Part shown: one piece after another, positions 10,786-22,100 of the stretch | How the letters are laid out: each line of letters begins with the position of its first letter | How positions within the stretch are numbered: the stretch's first letter is position 1 | Position numbers and translations under genes: made by a program | NCBI GenBank assembly: GCA_029718625.1 | Contig: CM056376.1 | Span: 21,215,091 to 21,279,090, forward strand | Reading direction: 5' to 3' | Origin: Synaphobranchus kaupii | Taxonomy: Eukaryota; Chordata; Actinopteri; Anguilliformes; Synaphobranchidae | DNA: 64,000 nucleotides | Notes under the pieces: generated by a model | The model's database searches: none | Told to the model about the DNA's origin: nothing | The model's input: only the letters and a program-made list of their open reading frames with translations

Positions 10786-12368
10786 AATGTCAGGAAATAT
10801 AAACTGGAAATGGACATTTTTCATAAAAATATTGGCATAAACTAAATTTCTTTACACAACACTAAGGACTGTCATGATTTTCCTTCATGTGTCTGCGGGT
10901 AGAATTACGACAAATGTACGTGGCCGCGTTGTATACGCACTGACGAGCTGTGCGGCTCCTCGTTAGCCCGACCTTGATGTGAAGCGACGAGGTGCCCTGA
11001 AGGAATGGCAGAGAATCACCGTGGCGATGAGCGACTTTGTATTTCACCTCTGAAAAGCCCAGCTCGCACGACCTTACAGATCAACACTTTTGCCAACTGA
11101 ACGAGGGGCAAAGTGGCATGCCGTAGTGTTGTCGTGGCACATATTCTACGCTGGCGTCCCGCCGCTTATGCACTTTCAGCCCGCGGCGGGCTATATGCAG
11201 ATGCCCACACGCCCACGTGCCCCGTCACCCCGGAACACTGAAAGCGCATTCAAATCACTCCAGATGATAGCCATGAGCCCCAGGGTACAACATCGATGCA
11301 CAGATCAAGTGCTGGCAATGGGGGAGAAACTAAATAGTCAGCATGAAACCCAATGAAAACAAACCACTCCAAAATGGTTCTGTAGTCACGTAGTCACAAA
11401 TTAAAATGGGCTTTTATTTGGGTCCTGTTTTCGGTTGAAATTATGACATTTCCAGTACACATTTGTTGCTTGAAAAGTATACATATCCACATGTTTTTTG
11501 TGTGATTCTAGATGTGACAGGTCCCAGTCATTAACAAACTGACAATCTGTTCTGCCTGATCAGTCCTCAAAATTTCTGTAGCCACCATTTATTACAATAC
11601 CTACTTTAGGAACAGGTAAACAGGCAACTACACAATAAGAATGAGTTTAATATGTACTCCTTCAGATCCAACCATTTGGTTTGATATAAGCAATGAGTGA
11701 ATGCTATGATCACTACCATTAAAAATATCTAAATTTTGCCAAGAGACATTTATCGAAGATCCAACGTATGTTTCTGATTTTTACTTTGATTTGAAAACAG
11801 GGATATGCTGTATTTGAAAAAAATTATTATTGATATTATTTTTATTGATATCTACAAATGGAGATTAAAAAAAACTGATTAACATGTAGAATGCATAGGT
11901 TAATTAAAAATTTTCAAATCATCAACACGAAGTTGTAATGCACCAAAGGTATATCCCAAATTTATGTTTGTATTAATTTGTTTTTGGTCTGCTGGTACCC
12001 AATAGAGAAATAACATTCCTTCATTTCAATTAATCACAGTTCAGCCTTTCGTTACGTGCAGGTATCCTTTGACAGCATTAAAAAAAATCTATTCTGGGGA
12101 CCACCCGGTTGTCACACTGGAAAATATCATTTTGAGTGACACTTCCAAGGTGCCAAAGGGGTGTCAGGTTAAGTGCCAGATTGGGCCAACGGGACAGTGT
12201 CTCTTCCAGGATTCGGTCCAGGTGTCCTGACCTCTGTTCTGCACTGAGGCAAAATAGAGTCAGCTTGAGCAATGGGCTGGCCAGCTTATTCATCAATCAT
12301 TCCCAAACAGCCATCCACATCACCATAGACACAAAAAGGATGACACTTCAGTAAAAATTACTATTATG
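10786..12368. other. unique sequence with a GC-rich patch
   Basis: About 10880-11300 is clearly richer in GC and CpG than its surroundings and has overlapping open frames on both strands (see 10862-11049). The remainder is AT-rich with no feature recognised. Confidence 0.4.
10862..11049 (-). other. unassigned GC-rich open frame, possible exon
   Basis: The minus strand is open for about 62 codons up to a stop at 10862-10864. The open part is preceded by a polypyrimidine-like TTTTC and an AG at 11050-11051, which could act as a splice acceptor. The predicted peptide is basic, with several Arg and His and a run CVYNAATYICRNS. I recognise no domain. A long open frame is expected by chance in GC-rich DNA, and an overlapping plus-strand frame also exists nearby, so this is only a candidate terminal exon. 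Confidence 0.15.
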
Positions 12369-12500
12369 CACAGCAAAAATGTCAGTGTAGATTTAACACT
12401 ACTGGTGTACATTTAACACCCTAGTGTGTTTATATGAGTCCACAGTCTCATAGAAAGAACCTAGGGTGTTAAATGTACACCACCATTTTTGTTGTGTGTG
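12369..12500. mobile_element. short palindromic foldback MITE (132 bp)
   Basis: The left arm contains GGTGTACATTTAACACCCTAG and the right arm its complement, with outer arms CACAGCAAAAATG and CATTTTTGTTGTGTG. The unit can fold almost end to end. AACACC-rich foldbacks of this kind are dispersed in fish genomes. The superfamily and target duplication cannot be determined here. Confidence 0.65.
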
Positions 12501-13396
12501 AAACCTCAGAGCTAATTATGTCACCAAATTCAGTGCAGTGCAATAATCTTGCAGCAGCGGCTTTCTGATTTGAATTTGTCTTTACTTAGAGGGCCACGTC
12601 GCATGCTGTGTTCAGAGCAAAGAACTTTCAATCAAGTTTTCAAAGACAACATAAACTATGCAACTTCTCACAAAGAATTCCACTCAGTCATTTTCATGTA
12701 ATTCATTTATTAAATTGAAGATGAAATGCTTAAGCCCTTGAAAGCAATAAACCCTGACATTTCTGCCTATGAACTAATGCAATAAAGTAATTAACTAATG
12801 CACTCGTTTTTTATGGAAAAAGCAAAAAATATGTTCTTTACAATGTGTCAGACAAAAATCATAGCAATACATTATGGCACTTACTGAGTGCATAGTTATT
12901 TATGCAGTCAAGGCTTTTCATTCAAATGCATTCATAAGCCTCTTGGTAAATGTTTTTAGTCATTTTAAATGCGGAATATTAATCAAATTTATTTGACTGC
13001 ACAGCTCAAAGCCTGGCTATGCAGAAAATCTTTCACACTAAGCATTTTTGCTGTAAACAAATGAATAGCAATCCGTCAACATGACTATGCATTTTTGCTA
13101 AATTGACTGTTCTGTGTAAGGTCTTAACAAGTTACAGGTAACTAGGATATGCAAATACAAGATTTTTACATTCAGATATTTACCAGGACTGTTCTGACAT
13201 TATGCATAACGCATTAAATTATTTCTTAGATTGAAGATTGTAGTGAGTTAAGTACGATTATTTTTAATCCAAAATATTAGAAAAAAAGTCATCATTATTC
13301 ACTTGCTGTAAAATGAATGAAACACCACAGAAGAGACATCACTGTGTTTACCAAAAAGGAATATCCATTATATAATATAGTTAAAGACTTTCAATA
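12501..13396. other. no recognisable feature
   Basis: AT-rich unique sequence up to the retroelement boundary. No supported exon or repeat. Confidence 0.4.
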
Positions 13397-14408
13397 TGTG
13401 ATAGGGAACATGCATGTTTGCACTTGCTGGATCGTTTTCTGATTAGATTATGTGGTCGGGATGAGGAACATATGTATCTGTATTTCCTGCTTTTCCTGTT
13501 TGCAGTGATTTACTCCTACCAATTAAGCAGCGTATAAATACACTGGTGTTACTGGGGGTGGGAAGCCATGTTTTCCTGTTCCTGTGATTTCCTGGCATTT
13601 GTTAGGAGTTTCTTGGACTCCAGTGCGAGGTAGGAGGTGTGTTTCGGGTGCTATGCTAACATACCTTCTCTGTAGATTGCATGCTACATTCACATTGTTT
13701 ATTGTTAGGTTGGAGTGATGAGTGAAGGTAAAACAGCATTTACATTTTGTAGCGGTATTTTTGGGAGTAATGTGCTACCGAAGTAAACTCTCATCGGATT
13801 CCATTCTTGCAACATATTGATTTGTGACTATTCTTTTCAGAGATTTGTCAGCTGCTGTTTTGCGTACCCTAGCTCTTCCCAAGGTGTTAATGTGTTTTGT
13901 AACTCTTAACCCTTGTGTGGTGTTCGTGTTTTTGTTACTCACCCAGTGTTCGCGGGTCTGGAGGACCCACAACATTATTGGGTTTTTAAAACAATAAAGC
14001 CATAACAATTTACGTAAAAATACTTCTGATATTGAGATTTAGATATTGACTTTATCTCAATTACAAGCAATATAGACAGCATATATGGTTAATATTGACC
14101 ATTTATCTCTGCTAGATCACATTTATCAATAAAAGTGCTATTTGTTTTTTGTGATAAAATGTGATTTTTGTGTTCTTTTACATGGTCATCACAGAAAATG
14201 AGCCAAGGCCAATGAGTCTCAGGTTGAAAAAATTATGAATTGTATCATTTTTCTTTTAGTAAACATTGAATACGGGTCCCACAGACCCGAACACCACACA
14301 AGGGTTAATATAGGCTATTCGTTAGTGCATAGCATAGCAACCTGAACTGTTAACTGTTAACTGGCTAAAAACTTATTTTATTTTTGGTTATTTTCATTGT
14401 CAGTGTTC
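13397..14408 (+). repeat. inverted partial LTR joined to truncated pol
   Basis: Excluding the 395-bp MITE inside it, about 613 bp match the reverse complement of 18566-19191, the first part of the full LTR, at roughly 90% by eye with several indels. One extra block near 13560-13582 and a missing block near 13730 distinguish the copies. Homology stops at CATTGTCAGTGTTC (to about 14408), where minus-strand pol sequence begins. The abrupt border is the breakpoint of the rearrangement. Confidence 0.85.
13910..14304. mobile_element. piggyBac-type MITE (395 bp) in a TTAA site
   Basis: It has perfect 17-bp terminal inverted repeats, CCCTTGTGTGGTGTTCG, flanked on both sides by TTAA (13906-13909 and 14305-14308). 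TTAA target duplications and CCC-starting ends are hallmarks of piggyBac elements. Subterminal palindromes GGGTCTGGAGGACCC and GGGTCCCACAGACCC lie just inside the ends. The homologous LTR sequence at 18666-18669 has a single uninterrupted TTAA, which is the empty site and proves insertion. No transposase is encoded. Confidence 0.93.
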
Positions 14409-15784
14409 CAGCACAGTTTAGGAAGCCGTTGCCGCGCCTCATGGTCCGGGGCGACCTTCTTCCTCCAGTACCCCAAAAACACACCGATGGTAGGGTCAGC
14501 CTCCTGCAAGGCAACGAGATCAGACACTGTGTGAAAGGGCAGAGCGGATATAGTACTTTGAACTACCTGCTCAGGATATCCATCAGGGGCCCAATATTCC
14601 CTGAATTTCTCAGTCATGGCCCATTTTAATGCAAGGAACTCAAGCCTCATGGAGCTATTGCATATTGCATTCAGTGGGCTGAAGCCCCTGACTGGCATAA
14701 GCTACAGGTCTCACCTTGCCATCTTGCTCTTGAGAGAGTACGGTGCCCAGACCACCATGACTGGCATCAACGTCTAAAATAAAAGGAAGTTTTTATCTGT
14801 TTTTAAGGTTCTGGAAGCTCTTGTCACACTCTTCTGTCCAGGCATCCAAAATAACCTTTCCCGAGCCCTTTCTGGTCTTAGTCCCCATCAATTCTGCTAC
14901 CAGCCTATGCAATGGGACTGCAAGCTTTGCGAAACCATCCACAAAGCGCCTGTAGTAGCTGGTAAAACCTAAGAAAGACCGCAATTCCGAGATGTGCTTA
15001 GGGCGTGTTCAGTTGGCAACCGCTTCAATTTTATTTGGGTCAGTGGAGACGCCCTGGCTGGAGATAATGTGTCCAAGGTAGCTTACCTCTTCTTTGAAGA
15101 AGCAACATTTCTCTAACTTCACCTTGAGGCCCTCCTGTTGTAACCGCCCTAGGACTGCATCCAGACGCTCCAACTGTTCATCCACTGTAGAAGAAAACAC
15201 TATAACATCGTCCAGATACAATAACTGTGACTGACAATGTTGGGCACCAAACATGCGCTCCATTAACCACTGGAACGTGCTAGGAGCGTTGCATAACCCA
15301 AAGGGCATCCTATTGAATTTAAATAGTCCAAAGGGTGTGCAAAAAGCAGTTTTTGATTTGTCTCCCGGATGACCTGGCTGTCCAGCAACTGAATTATAAA
15401 AGCTTTTACAGCATCATAATCTGAAGGAGGAATGCGCCTATACATTTGGCGAACATGTGCATCATCAAGTAGAGGTAAGTTATGTGCAGTGAGGTTAGTG
15501 CAACCCAAATCACCCTCATGTGTTAAAAACACTGTGCTATACTCATGTAGCAATGACCTTACTTTGCATTGTTCCTGCTCGGCAAGTGATGACAAATCAA
15601 GAGCGTCAATCTTCTCCTGCATAAATGGCACCTGTCCCTCATGGGCAGATGACATGGCTGACACAGGCTCCCCTGCAACAAACTCCTCAGTTACCCCTAC
15701 AGGTAGACTCACAATGTGTGCCTGACTCAACATGCCCAGTATGGTACGAGGGTAAAGCAAGACCTCCACAACCCCCATGTTCAC
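14409..15784 (-). pseudogene. Gypsy pol remnant: reverse transcriptase and RNase H
   Basis: This would copy retrotransposon RNA into DNA. Fragments in order on the minus strand: the RT N-terminal region (15784 to about 15355) ending SQVIRET; then a deletion, after which KTAFCTPFGLF resumes; then MPFGLCNAPSTFQ and the catalytic LYLDDVIVFS (15308 to 15009) with LGHIIS downstream; a thumb/connection segment FLGFTSYYRRFVDGFAKL (from 14984); and RNase H with LDVDASHGGLGTVLSQ (near 14770) and the LEFLALKWA region. About 60-65 codons are missing at about 15355, including the first catalytic aspartate of the palm. At least three frameshifts and stops separate the pieces. The sequence ends in the linker after RNase H; the integrase zinc finger and DDE core are absent. 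It cannot be functional. Confidence 0.88.
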
Positions 15785-15824
15785 AACAGGAATGTAAACA
15801 TTACTCTGACCATAGCGGGTGATG

Positions 15825-16473
15825 CTACAAGCCCTGCGGGCAAAGAATCTGGGTTACTTGGAGGTTCAAACATGTAGCTGCAACTAATTTTATAGTACCC
15901 CCGGGGATGTGTACAACCTTCTTACCCCTCACCTTTGCCACCCCGGTCTGAACTGAATCTGAAGGCACCTGGGCTTGATGGCATATTGCAGGGCCTGTTG
16001 CCATGGTTTGGCAGCTTTTTTTAACTGGGGACAAATCACAAAAGGCATGACCATGCTGTCCAAACAGCTCTTCATAACATTCCCGGATAATATTCATACC
16101 AAACACACAGGGCACACCTGGTTTGGAGAGAGGACCTGGGAGATCCTTAACAATCAAAACCCCACACTTTGGGATGATCTTACCTTATACCTCTACATCC
16201 AACTCCAGGTAACCGACATAGGGTATGTCCAGACCATTTGCCACATGCAGCATTAACCACCGGCATGAGTGAAGTTTCTCTCGGCCCCAAGGCTGAAAAT
16301 GCTGCGAAAAAAAACTCTCGGACAGTCAACGCCATTGAACCAGTATCTAACAAGCATGGAACAGGAATGGCTCCATTTGGAAAAGAACCCACCAACATAG
16401 AAACACAAGTTCCACTCCCCAGACCGGAGTTGCCTGAGCCAGAAGTGGCCCCTTCTGAAGTGTGGCTCAGCAA
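15825..16473 (-). pseudogene. Gypsy pol remnant: aspartic protease
   Basis: This domain would cleave the Gag-Pol polyprotein. The N-terminal piece (16473-16180) carries the active-site motif CLLDTGSMALTV. A second piece (16157-15825) in another frame contains VFGMNIIRECYEELFG, which corresponds to the C-terminal part of retroelement proteases, where an LG motif is usual. Both pieces are in frames different from gag, and a frameshift plus stop separates them. It lies immediately after gag and before RT, as expected for Ty3/Gypsy. Confidence 0.8.
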
Positions 16474-16484
16474 ATCAGAAGGCG

Positions 16485-17552
16485 TCAGTTTTCCGCTGGC
16501 AAACTAGAGGTAGAGGTACTAGTAGGGGGTTGAGAGACAGAAAGTGCAACTGATGGAGTTACCCGTTCACTGTCACAATTCCTAGCGAAGTGACCTGGTT
16601 TCTGACAGCGTCTACAAATGATGGAGCCATTATGGCTGGGCTGGGCAAACCTAGCGGAGTTCTGTAAGGCAAGCATACTTTGAGACAGTTGATTAAGTTG
16701 TTCCTGTTGTTTTATTATCAATTATCTTAGTTCTGCCAACTCTGATGCCTGATTACCCTTACCCAGGCCAGCTTGCAACCTACCCTGGACCCCATATGAC
16801 AAAACACCAGTTGACGGGACTGAATAACTCCTACACCTACCTTCCCCAGGCCGACCCTCTCTCTCCCACCTAATGGCTTCCCCACCAACATCCAATAAAG
16901 TGTAGTGAGGGTGGGAACGAACGACCCTTCTCAATTCTCTACAGAGGGCAGAGTTCATAATATTCTCAATAAATTGGTCACGCGACAAGATCTCTGCATT
17001 AGGCATTCTGTCAGGGGCCCTGTCCACAATTTGCTCCATAAGAGAAAGCAATGCATGAGAATACTCCTGTAGGGACTCACCCTCCAGCTACTTCCTAGAG
17101 AATAAACTTTCCTGTAAGGCCACATATGATTGGTCATTCAATTCTTGAAGGATCCTAAAAATTTGTTCCGGGTCTTCTCTATCTGCCCTAGGCCTGAACT
17201 TAATTTCCTCATGGGCCTCTCCTTCTAAATGGTCATAAATAAAATAGGCTTGATCAATAGTGGACAAGTGACGGGCTCGGCTACAGAACCGAACCTCTTC
17301 AATCCACTCCACTATACCAATTCCACCTCTACCACGAAAAGAAGGGCATTTCCTCTCCCGAAGCATGTAGACAAGTCTTTTGGTCACATGAACATTAGCA
17401 CCAGAAACAGAAGCAAAATTAGGGTTAGAACCACTGGTACTGGGTAATGCAGATGGTGGTGCCTGAGAAGCTGTTCGCTCCTGTAAAAGACGGGCATTAT
17501 CACCTTGTAACCTCTGTACCAATTATCTTAATTCCTGCAATTCTTCTTCCAT
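16485..17552 (-). pseudogene. Gypsy gag remnant with CCHC zinc knuckle
   Basis: This would form the capsid-like particle and bind element RNA. The best start is the ATG at 17552 (MEEELQELR). The frame then runs without any frameshift to the stop at 16485 but is cut by three nonsense codons, TAA at 17523-17525, TAG at 17088-17090 and TAA at 16722-16724, giving a potential protein of about 355 residues. A coiled-coil-like N terminus is followed by a capsid-like segment (GIVEWIEEVRFCSRARHLS) and, near the C terminus, one nucleocapsid knuckle CRRCQKPGHFARNC with the spacing CX2CX4HX4C. The three stops all fit C-to-T change of a glutamine codon. The element is inactive. Confidence 0.88.
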
Positions 17553-17821
17553 AATTACAGGACAGAGTTAAATATAAACACTGATAATGAAAATAAAGCA
17601 GTAATGTAAGGGTCGTCGCTGAGAGTCGCCCCTGGAACAACTTGAATGAAGATCCTCAGGTCCACGGCGTGCCAGCTGCTTTTTTGGCAATAATGTATAT
17701 AAAATGAATCTATAATACACCAGTAATCACTATTTCTTAACAAGTATTACCACAACATGCCACACAAAGAATGGTAAACCAGCTACACAAAATAACTAAG
17801 AAGACACGTCTCTGCTTCACA

Positions 17822-17841
17822 GAATCCTGCCGACTACGCCA
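17822..17841 (-). other. primer binding site, tRNA-Ser(AGA) type
   Basis: Twenty bases, read on the plus strand as GAATCCTGCCGACTACGCCA, equal the 3' end of the vertebrate serine tRNA with anticodon AGA, including the added CCA (tRNA sequence from memory). On the element strand this gives TGGCGTAG... three bases after the LTR terminus TCACA. It is the place where the tRNA would prime minus-strand DNA synthesis, and it fixes the inner border of the 5' LTR. Confidence 0.88.
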
Positions 17842-17844
17842 GAT

Positions 17845-19191
17845 TGTGACCATAGACTACGCCACCTTGGGTATTTCGCCCAAGGTACTAGTTTTAAAAC
17901 CTTAATGGTGTGCACTTATATAAGGGTTCCCACACAGATCTTTTCAATTAAATGAAGAAAAAGGAGCAAGAGACGTTTATTCAAAGTCCACAATAATCAC
18001 TTTATTTAACAAGGCAAGATTTGGAATTTACACATTTAAATGCTCTGTAGCAAGATTCAACTAGAGAGCTTATAAAATTGGAAATATGGAAGACACCAAT
18101 AGAAAATAACGCTATCTCAGGCTGGAGATAAAGACTGCCAAATGGGGGAGCTACTACACTGGGCTCCTTGGATACTTACCCCTCACGGGCCCGTGCTCTG
18201 CAATACACACACAGCAAATTAGTGCATAAATGGTGTCTACACAGTGCAGTATATTAACATTTACCATTACCACACAGCATGCAGTGATCAGGATGTCCAA
18301 TCTAGGCTAACTACTCTCCACAAAGACATTTACCTTTGTCCATTAGTCCATTACCTAAGGAATAAATGAACAGATAATGATTTACCAGCTACATACATTA
18401 GTTGGTTTACCACAGAGTGGCCGCGGCCAAAATCAAATGCACAATGCGCCCGGCCCAGAACAAAGCAGGCAGTAGGCAATGGTTGCGATTGTAAACTACT
18501 CGTCCCAGATGTACTTGGTAAAACTAATACATGATTACCATAATTGCGTCGGCTACGCCAAGAACGAACACTGACAATGAAAATAACCGAAAATAAAAGA
18601 AGCTTATAGCCAATTAACAGTTAACAGTTCAGGTAGCTATGCTATGCACTAACGAATAGCCTATATTAAGGGTTACAAAACACATTAACACCTTGGGAAG
18701 AGCTAGGGTACGCAAAACAGCAGCTGACAAATCTCTGAAAAGAACAGTCACAAATCAATATGTTGCGAGAATGAGAGATTACCTCGGGAGCACATTACTC
18801 CCAAAAATACCGTTACAAAATGTAAATGCTGTTTTACCTTGGCAAGATTCGACTGGTCCCGTAATCGGTCAAGAGCTGCACAAATCACTCCAACCTAACA
18901 ATAAACAATGTAGCATGCAATCTACAGAGATTGTATGTTAGTATAGCACCTGAAACACACCCCCTACCTCGCACTGGAGTCCAAGAAACTCGTAACAATG
19001 CCAGGAAATCCCAGTAACACCAGTGTATTTACACGCTGCTTAATTGGTAGGAGTAATGACGTTACCGCCTCTCATCCCACTGCAAACAGGAAAAGCAGGA
19101 AATACGGATACATATGATCCGATTCGTCCCGACCACATAATCTAAACACAAAACAATCCAGCAAGTGCAAACATGCATGTTCCCTATCACA
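17845..19191 (-). mobile_element. 5' LTR of the Gypsy-type element (1,347 bp)
   Basis: On the minus strand it starts TGTGATAGGG at 19191 and ends GGTCACA at 17845, giving TG...CA termini with a short inverted TGTGA/TCACA repeat. Three bases separate it from the primer binding site. Near the inner end, ACCTTGGG and CCCAAGGT (about 17864-17886) form an 8-bp stem with a 7-base loop. The first 626 bp (18566-19191) recur inverted at the other end of the element. It would normally carry the element promoter and poly(A) signal; I did not locate them with certainty. Confidence 0.8.
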
Positions 19192-22100
19192 CATAGAAGA
19201 TATGCGAGCCAAAATTAGGCCTTAAAAATATTTTGACTGTCTCTCACTGCAGGTATGAAACTGTGTCCTTTAAATCCAGCAGGTGAGTGGCCTATTTTAG
19301 AGAAATCAGAAAAGATGTCAGGTTTAAATGGCTTCACTGAGTCACTTTAAATTAGACTATGCTTCTTTTTTTCTTATTTTCGGGATGTGTAGCCCACATA
19401 ATTTGTCTGAGTGTGTCCAGTCAGCCAACACAGCCAAGAAGTCGATCTCACTGCACAGACAGAATTTCATGTAAAAGAGGCTGCAGGCCACATCTAAAGA
19501 ATATGTTCATTACTCACTTGTTCAATTCCCTATTCTAGGATGAGAAACAGCTCCTGAGGTAAAAATAACATAAAAATGAATGCTTTAGAATATTTGAAAG
19601 AAAAAATCATAGTGAGATGTGATATGAAAATAATTTTCAGCTCTAATGTGTGCTTTTACATAACCCATCTACTGAAATTCAGTTGTAAACACTTTGCCAA
19701 CTGTTTATGCATTTAAATAAGGACATGTATACATATCAAATGAATACAAAGTATCAATGAAATGAAAAATAAAATTTTTAAAATTTATTCACAAGGATCT
19801 TAAGTTGAAATTAGCACCAGTATCCAGCCATCTACAGCCTCAATAGTTGCAGTCCTAGTAGTAGTGCTTTCCTCACATCCAGTTTGAGAAAGGCCTTTTC
19901 ATACAGCCTTTTTACTGGCCGTGAGCAGGACACACCTACGAAAGGAAAGGCTGTGCAAGGAAAGCGCTTATCACCAGCCCTGGAGAGGGATCAACAGCCA
20001 TTAAATATGGATTATTGTTTTTTTACTAAATTCACAAAAGTTAATACTAGAAATATGTTCTCACCTATGTAATGGTCGCTCCTCAGACAGGCTCATTCCC
20101 TCTTCAGCCAGCACTTAATTTCCAACTTATCATGTTCATTTGTACGGGAGAATTGAAAGGACAAAAACAAAATAATTTGACTTAACGTGAAATTAGACAC
20201 AAAGAAAGTCTTAAATTGCAAGGAGATATTTCTATTGCAAACATTGTGCAATGTGCATTTGGATAACAAGCGTGCTGTGTCACCAGGTACATAATCAGTG
20301 AGTATATGACCGATGGATCTTGGCCTGTTGATTCAATAAGAGACTGTCTATGAGAGGAGTCATGTTTGTTTCAAGTTTACTTCCTTAGAAAGTATCATTT
20401 ATTTCCATCAAACATCGTTCTTCGGTGTATTTCTGAACATGTAATTCCATGAAATCTGTGGTGGAAGTGGACGTTGTGATTGGATGGTAGTAGTCTGTTC
20501 TGCTGAGGCACCATCTCTGTTGATTGCTTCCCTTCATTTCTTTGTGACGAAATTGCATTTTGAACTCCCACTTGGAGTTTATTAAAAACCCATCTTCGCT
20601 ACTTTCTGTCTTCTTGTTGGTCAATACAACTACCCTACAACCTGTACTCACAATTCTCTTCTAAAGAGAGCTCTTGTACTACTGATAGTTGCTCCGGAAT
20701 TAAATTAAAATTTGAGTTATTTTAAATCACTGTTTCCCTAAACCTTTCATATTTTGTATTTATAGTGCCACTTGTATAGTATACAGTGCGCATAAATACA
20801 ATTTGCACTACATGAAATTGACATCACTATGTTATGTCTCCAGCATAGGTTTCCACACAGAGCAAAAGTCAATGTGAATCAGTACTTGAATTAGTGTTTT
20901 GAAATGAAAGAATATACTATATGTCATTCACATGAATCTTCTTGAGACATTAACAGGTATGGTATCTCATCAGAAATCTAAATATAAAACCAACCAGTAC
21001 ACATGAATTCATACATTCATGGTTGTTTTCTGCTGAAAATGGACCCCATACATTATCTAGTTCACGTCACTAATGTCACAGCGTTCCTATTTCAGCACAT
21101 TTTCACAAACCACAGGTGCATTCTGCATTTCAGTTAGCTGCTATGGAACCACTTAGCCTCCATTAGAGGCTTGACCCTTACGATTCCATCAGTTGTCTTT
21201 CATTGGGTGCTATCCAATGAGAGTTGGGGATCTGAACCCCACCACTACCACCACTAGTACTGTTGCATATGTGTCTGTCAGTTTTTTTTTGTTTTTTTTT
21301 TAATCTGCATATAACATAAAGCAGGTTCGTATTGTGAACATTAGCAGCAGACCAAGAAGGGATGATTAATGCATTACCTACATTTTAAAGCACTCACTGT
21401 AGGTGTACTAAACACAGGTCTGCCCTTTGGATGTCTTTTGCAATCTATTCATCAGCTGGAGGTGGACACTGTCCCTTGAATGCAAGGCTTGTGTGCACGT
21501 CCATCCATTTTACATTTCAGACAGGTTCCTTTCCACAGTATCTGACATACCATGCACCAGAGAGTAAATAATGTTATCGTGAGATCTGTCAAGAATGAGA
21601 GGAAGCACATCAGTATTTCTACTGTCTTCCGGCTAAGCATCAGAAAAACCTGAAAGAGACATGATAGCAGGCTGCGTTAGATAACCTTGGCAAGCAGTTC
21701 AGAGAAGCAAAGAAGAAAAACGTTTGTTAGGAAATCTTTTTTCGCGGCGTCTACAACGTGCATGCTACAATTCTTTTTAGGTTTACAGGTTTCGAGCCCG
21801 TTCCTCTGTCAGCGGGTGGAAAATGCATCATGGAATGCTATCCTAAGTTAGTATCTCTTGCAGGGCGCTGATATTTCCTAAGCTGGTATTTCAGGGGCAC
21901 GTCCACATGTGACGGATCAGATGAACTGATTGAGAACCCATTCCGGGGGGCAGGTGTTACAGTTTCCATGACAACAAGAATGTACCCATTAACGGTTCTT
22001 TTTATAGTGGGAGACCATATGTTGTATCACTTGATTAAAAAAAAAAAAAAGGACACTATAATAGAATCACAACTGTACAGAAATAATAGTACTGGTACGG

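Larger units (their letters stand above)
13397..19191 (-). mobile_element. rearranged Gypsy-type LTR retrotransposon with inverted LTR ends
   Basis: Minus-strand order is LTR (19191 to 17845), primer binding site, gag, protease, reverse transcriptase, RNase H. It then stops abruptly at 14408, where an LTR fragment in the opposite orientation begins and runs out to 13397. Both outer ends therefore begin with the same terminus, TGTGATAGGGAAC, reading inward. Integrase and the normal 3' LTR are missing. Gene order, the LLDTGS protease, the YLDD polymerase motif and the CCHC knuckle all fit a Ty3/Gypsy element. The flanks CAATA (13392-13396) and CATAG (19192-19196) do not form a target duplication. 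The two LTR segments differ by many substitutions and several indels, so they are not a recent perfect palindrome. The element is dead. Confidence 0.8.

Noticed and set aside
13397..19191. interpretation as a DNA transposon with long terminal inverted repeats and captured pol genes
   Set aside because: The primer binding site, TG...CA LTR borders and gag-protease-RT-RNase H order show an LTR retrotransposon. The inverted arm is a partial LTR.
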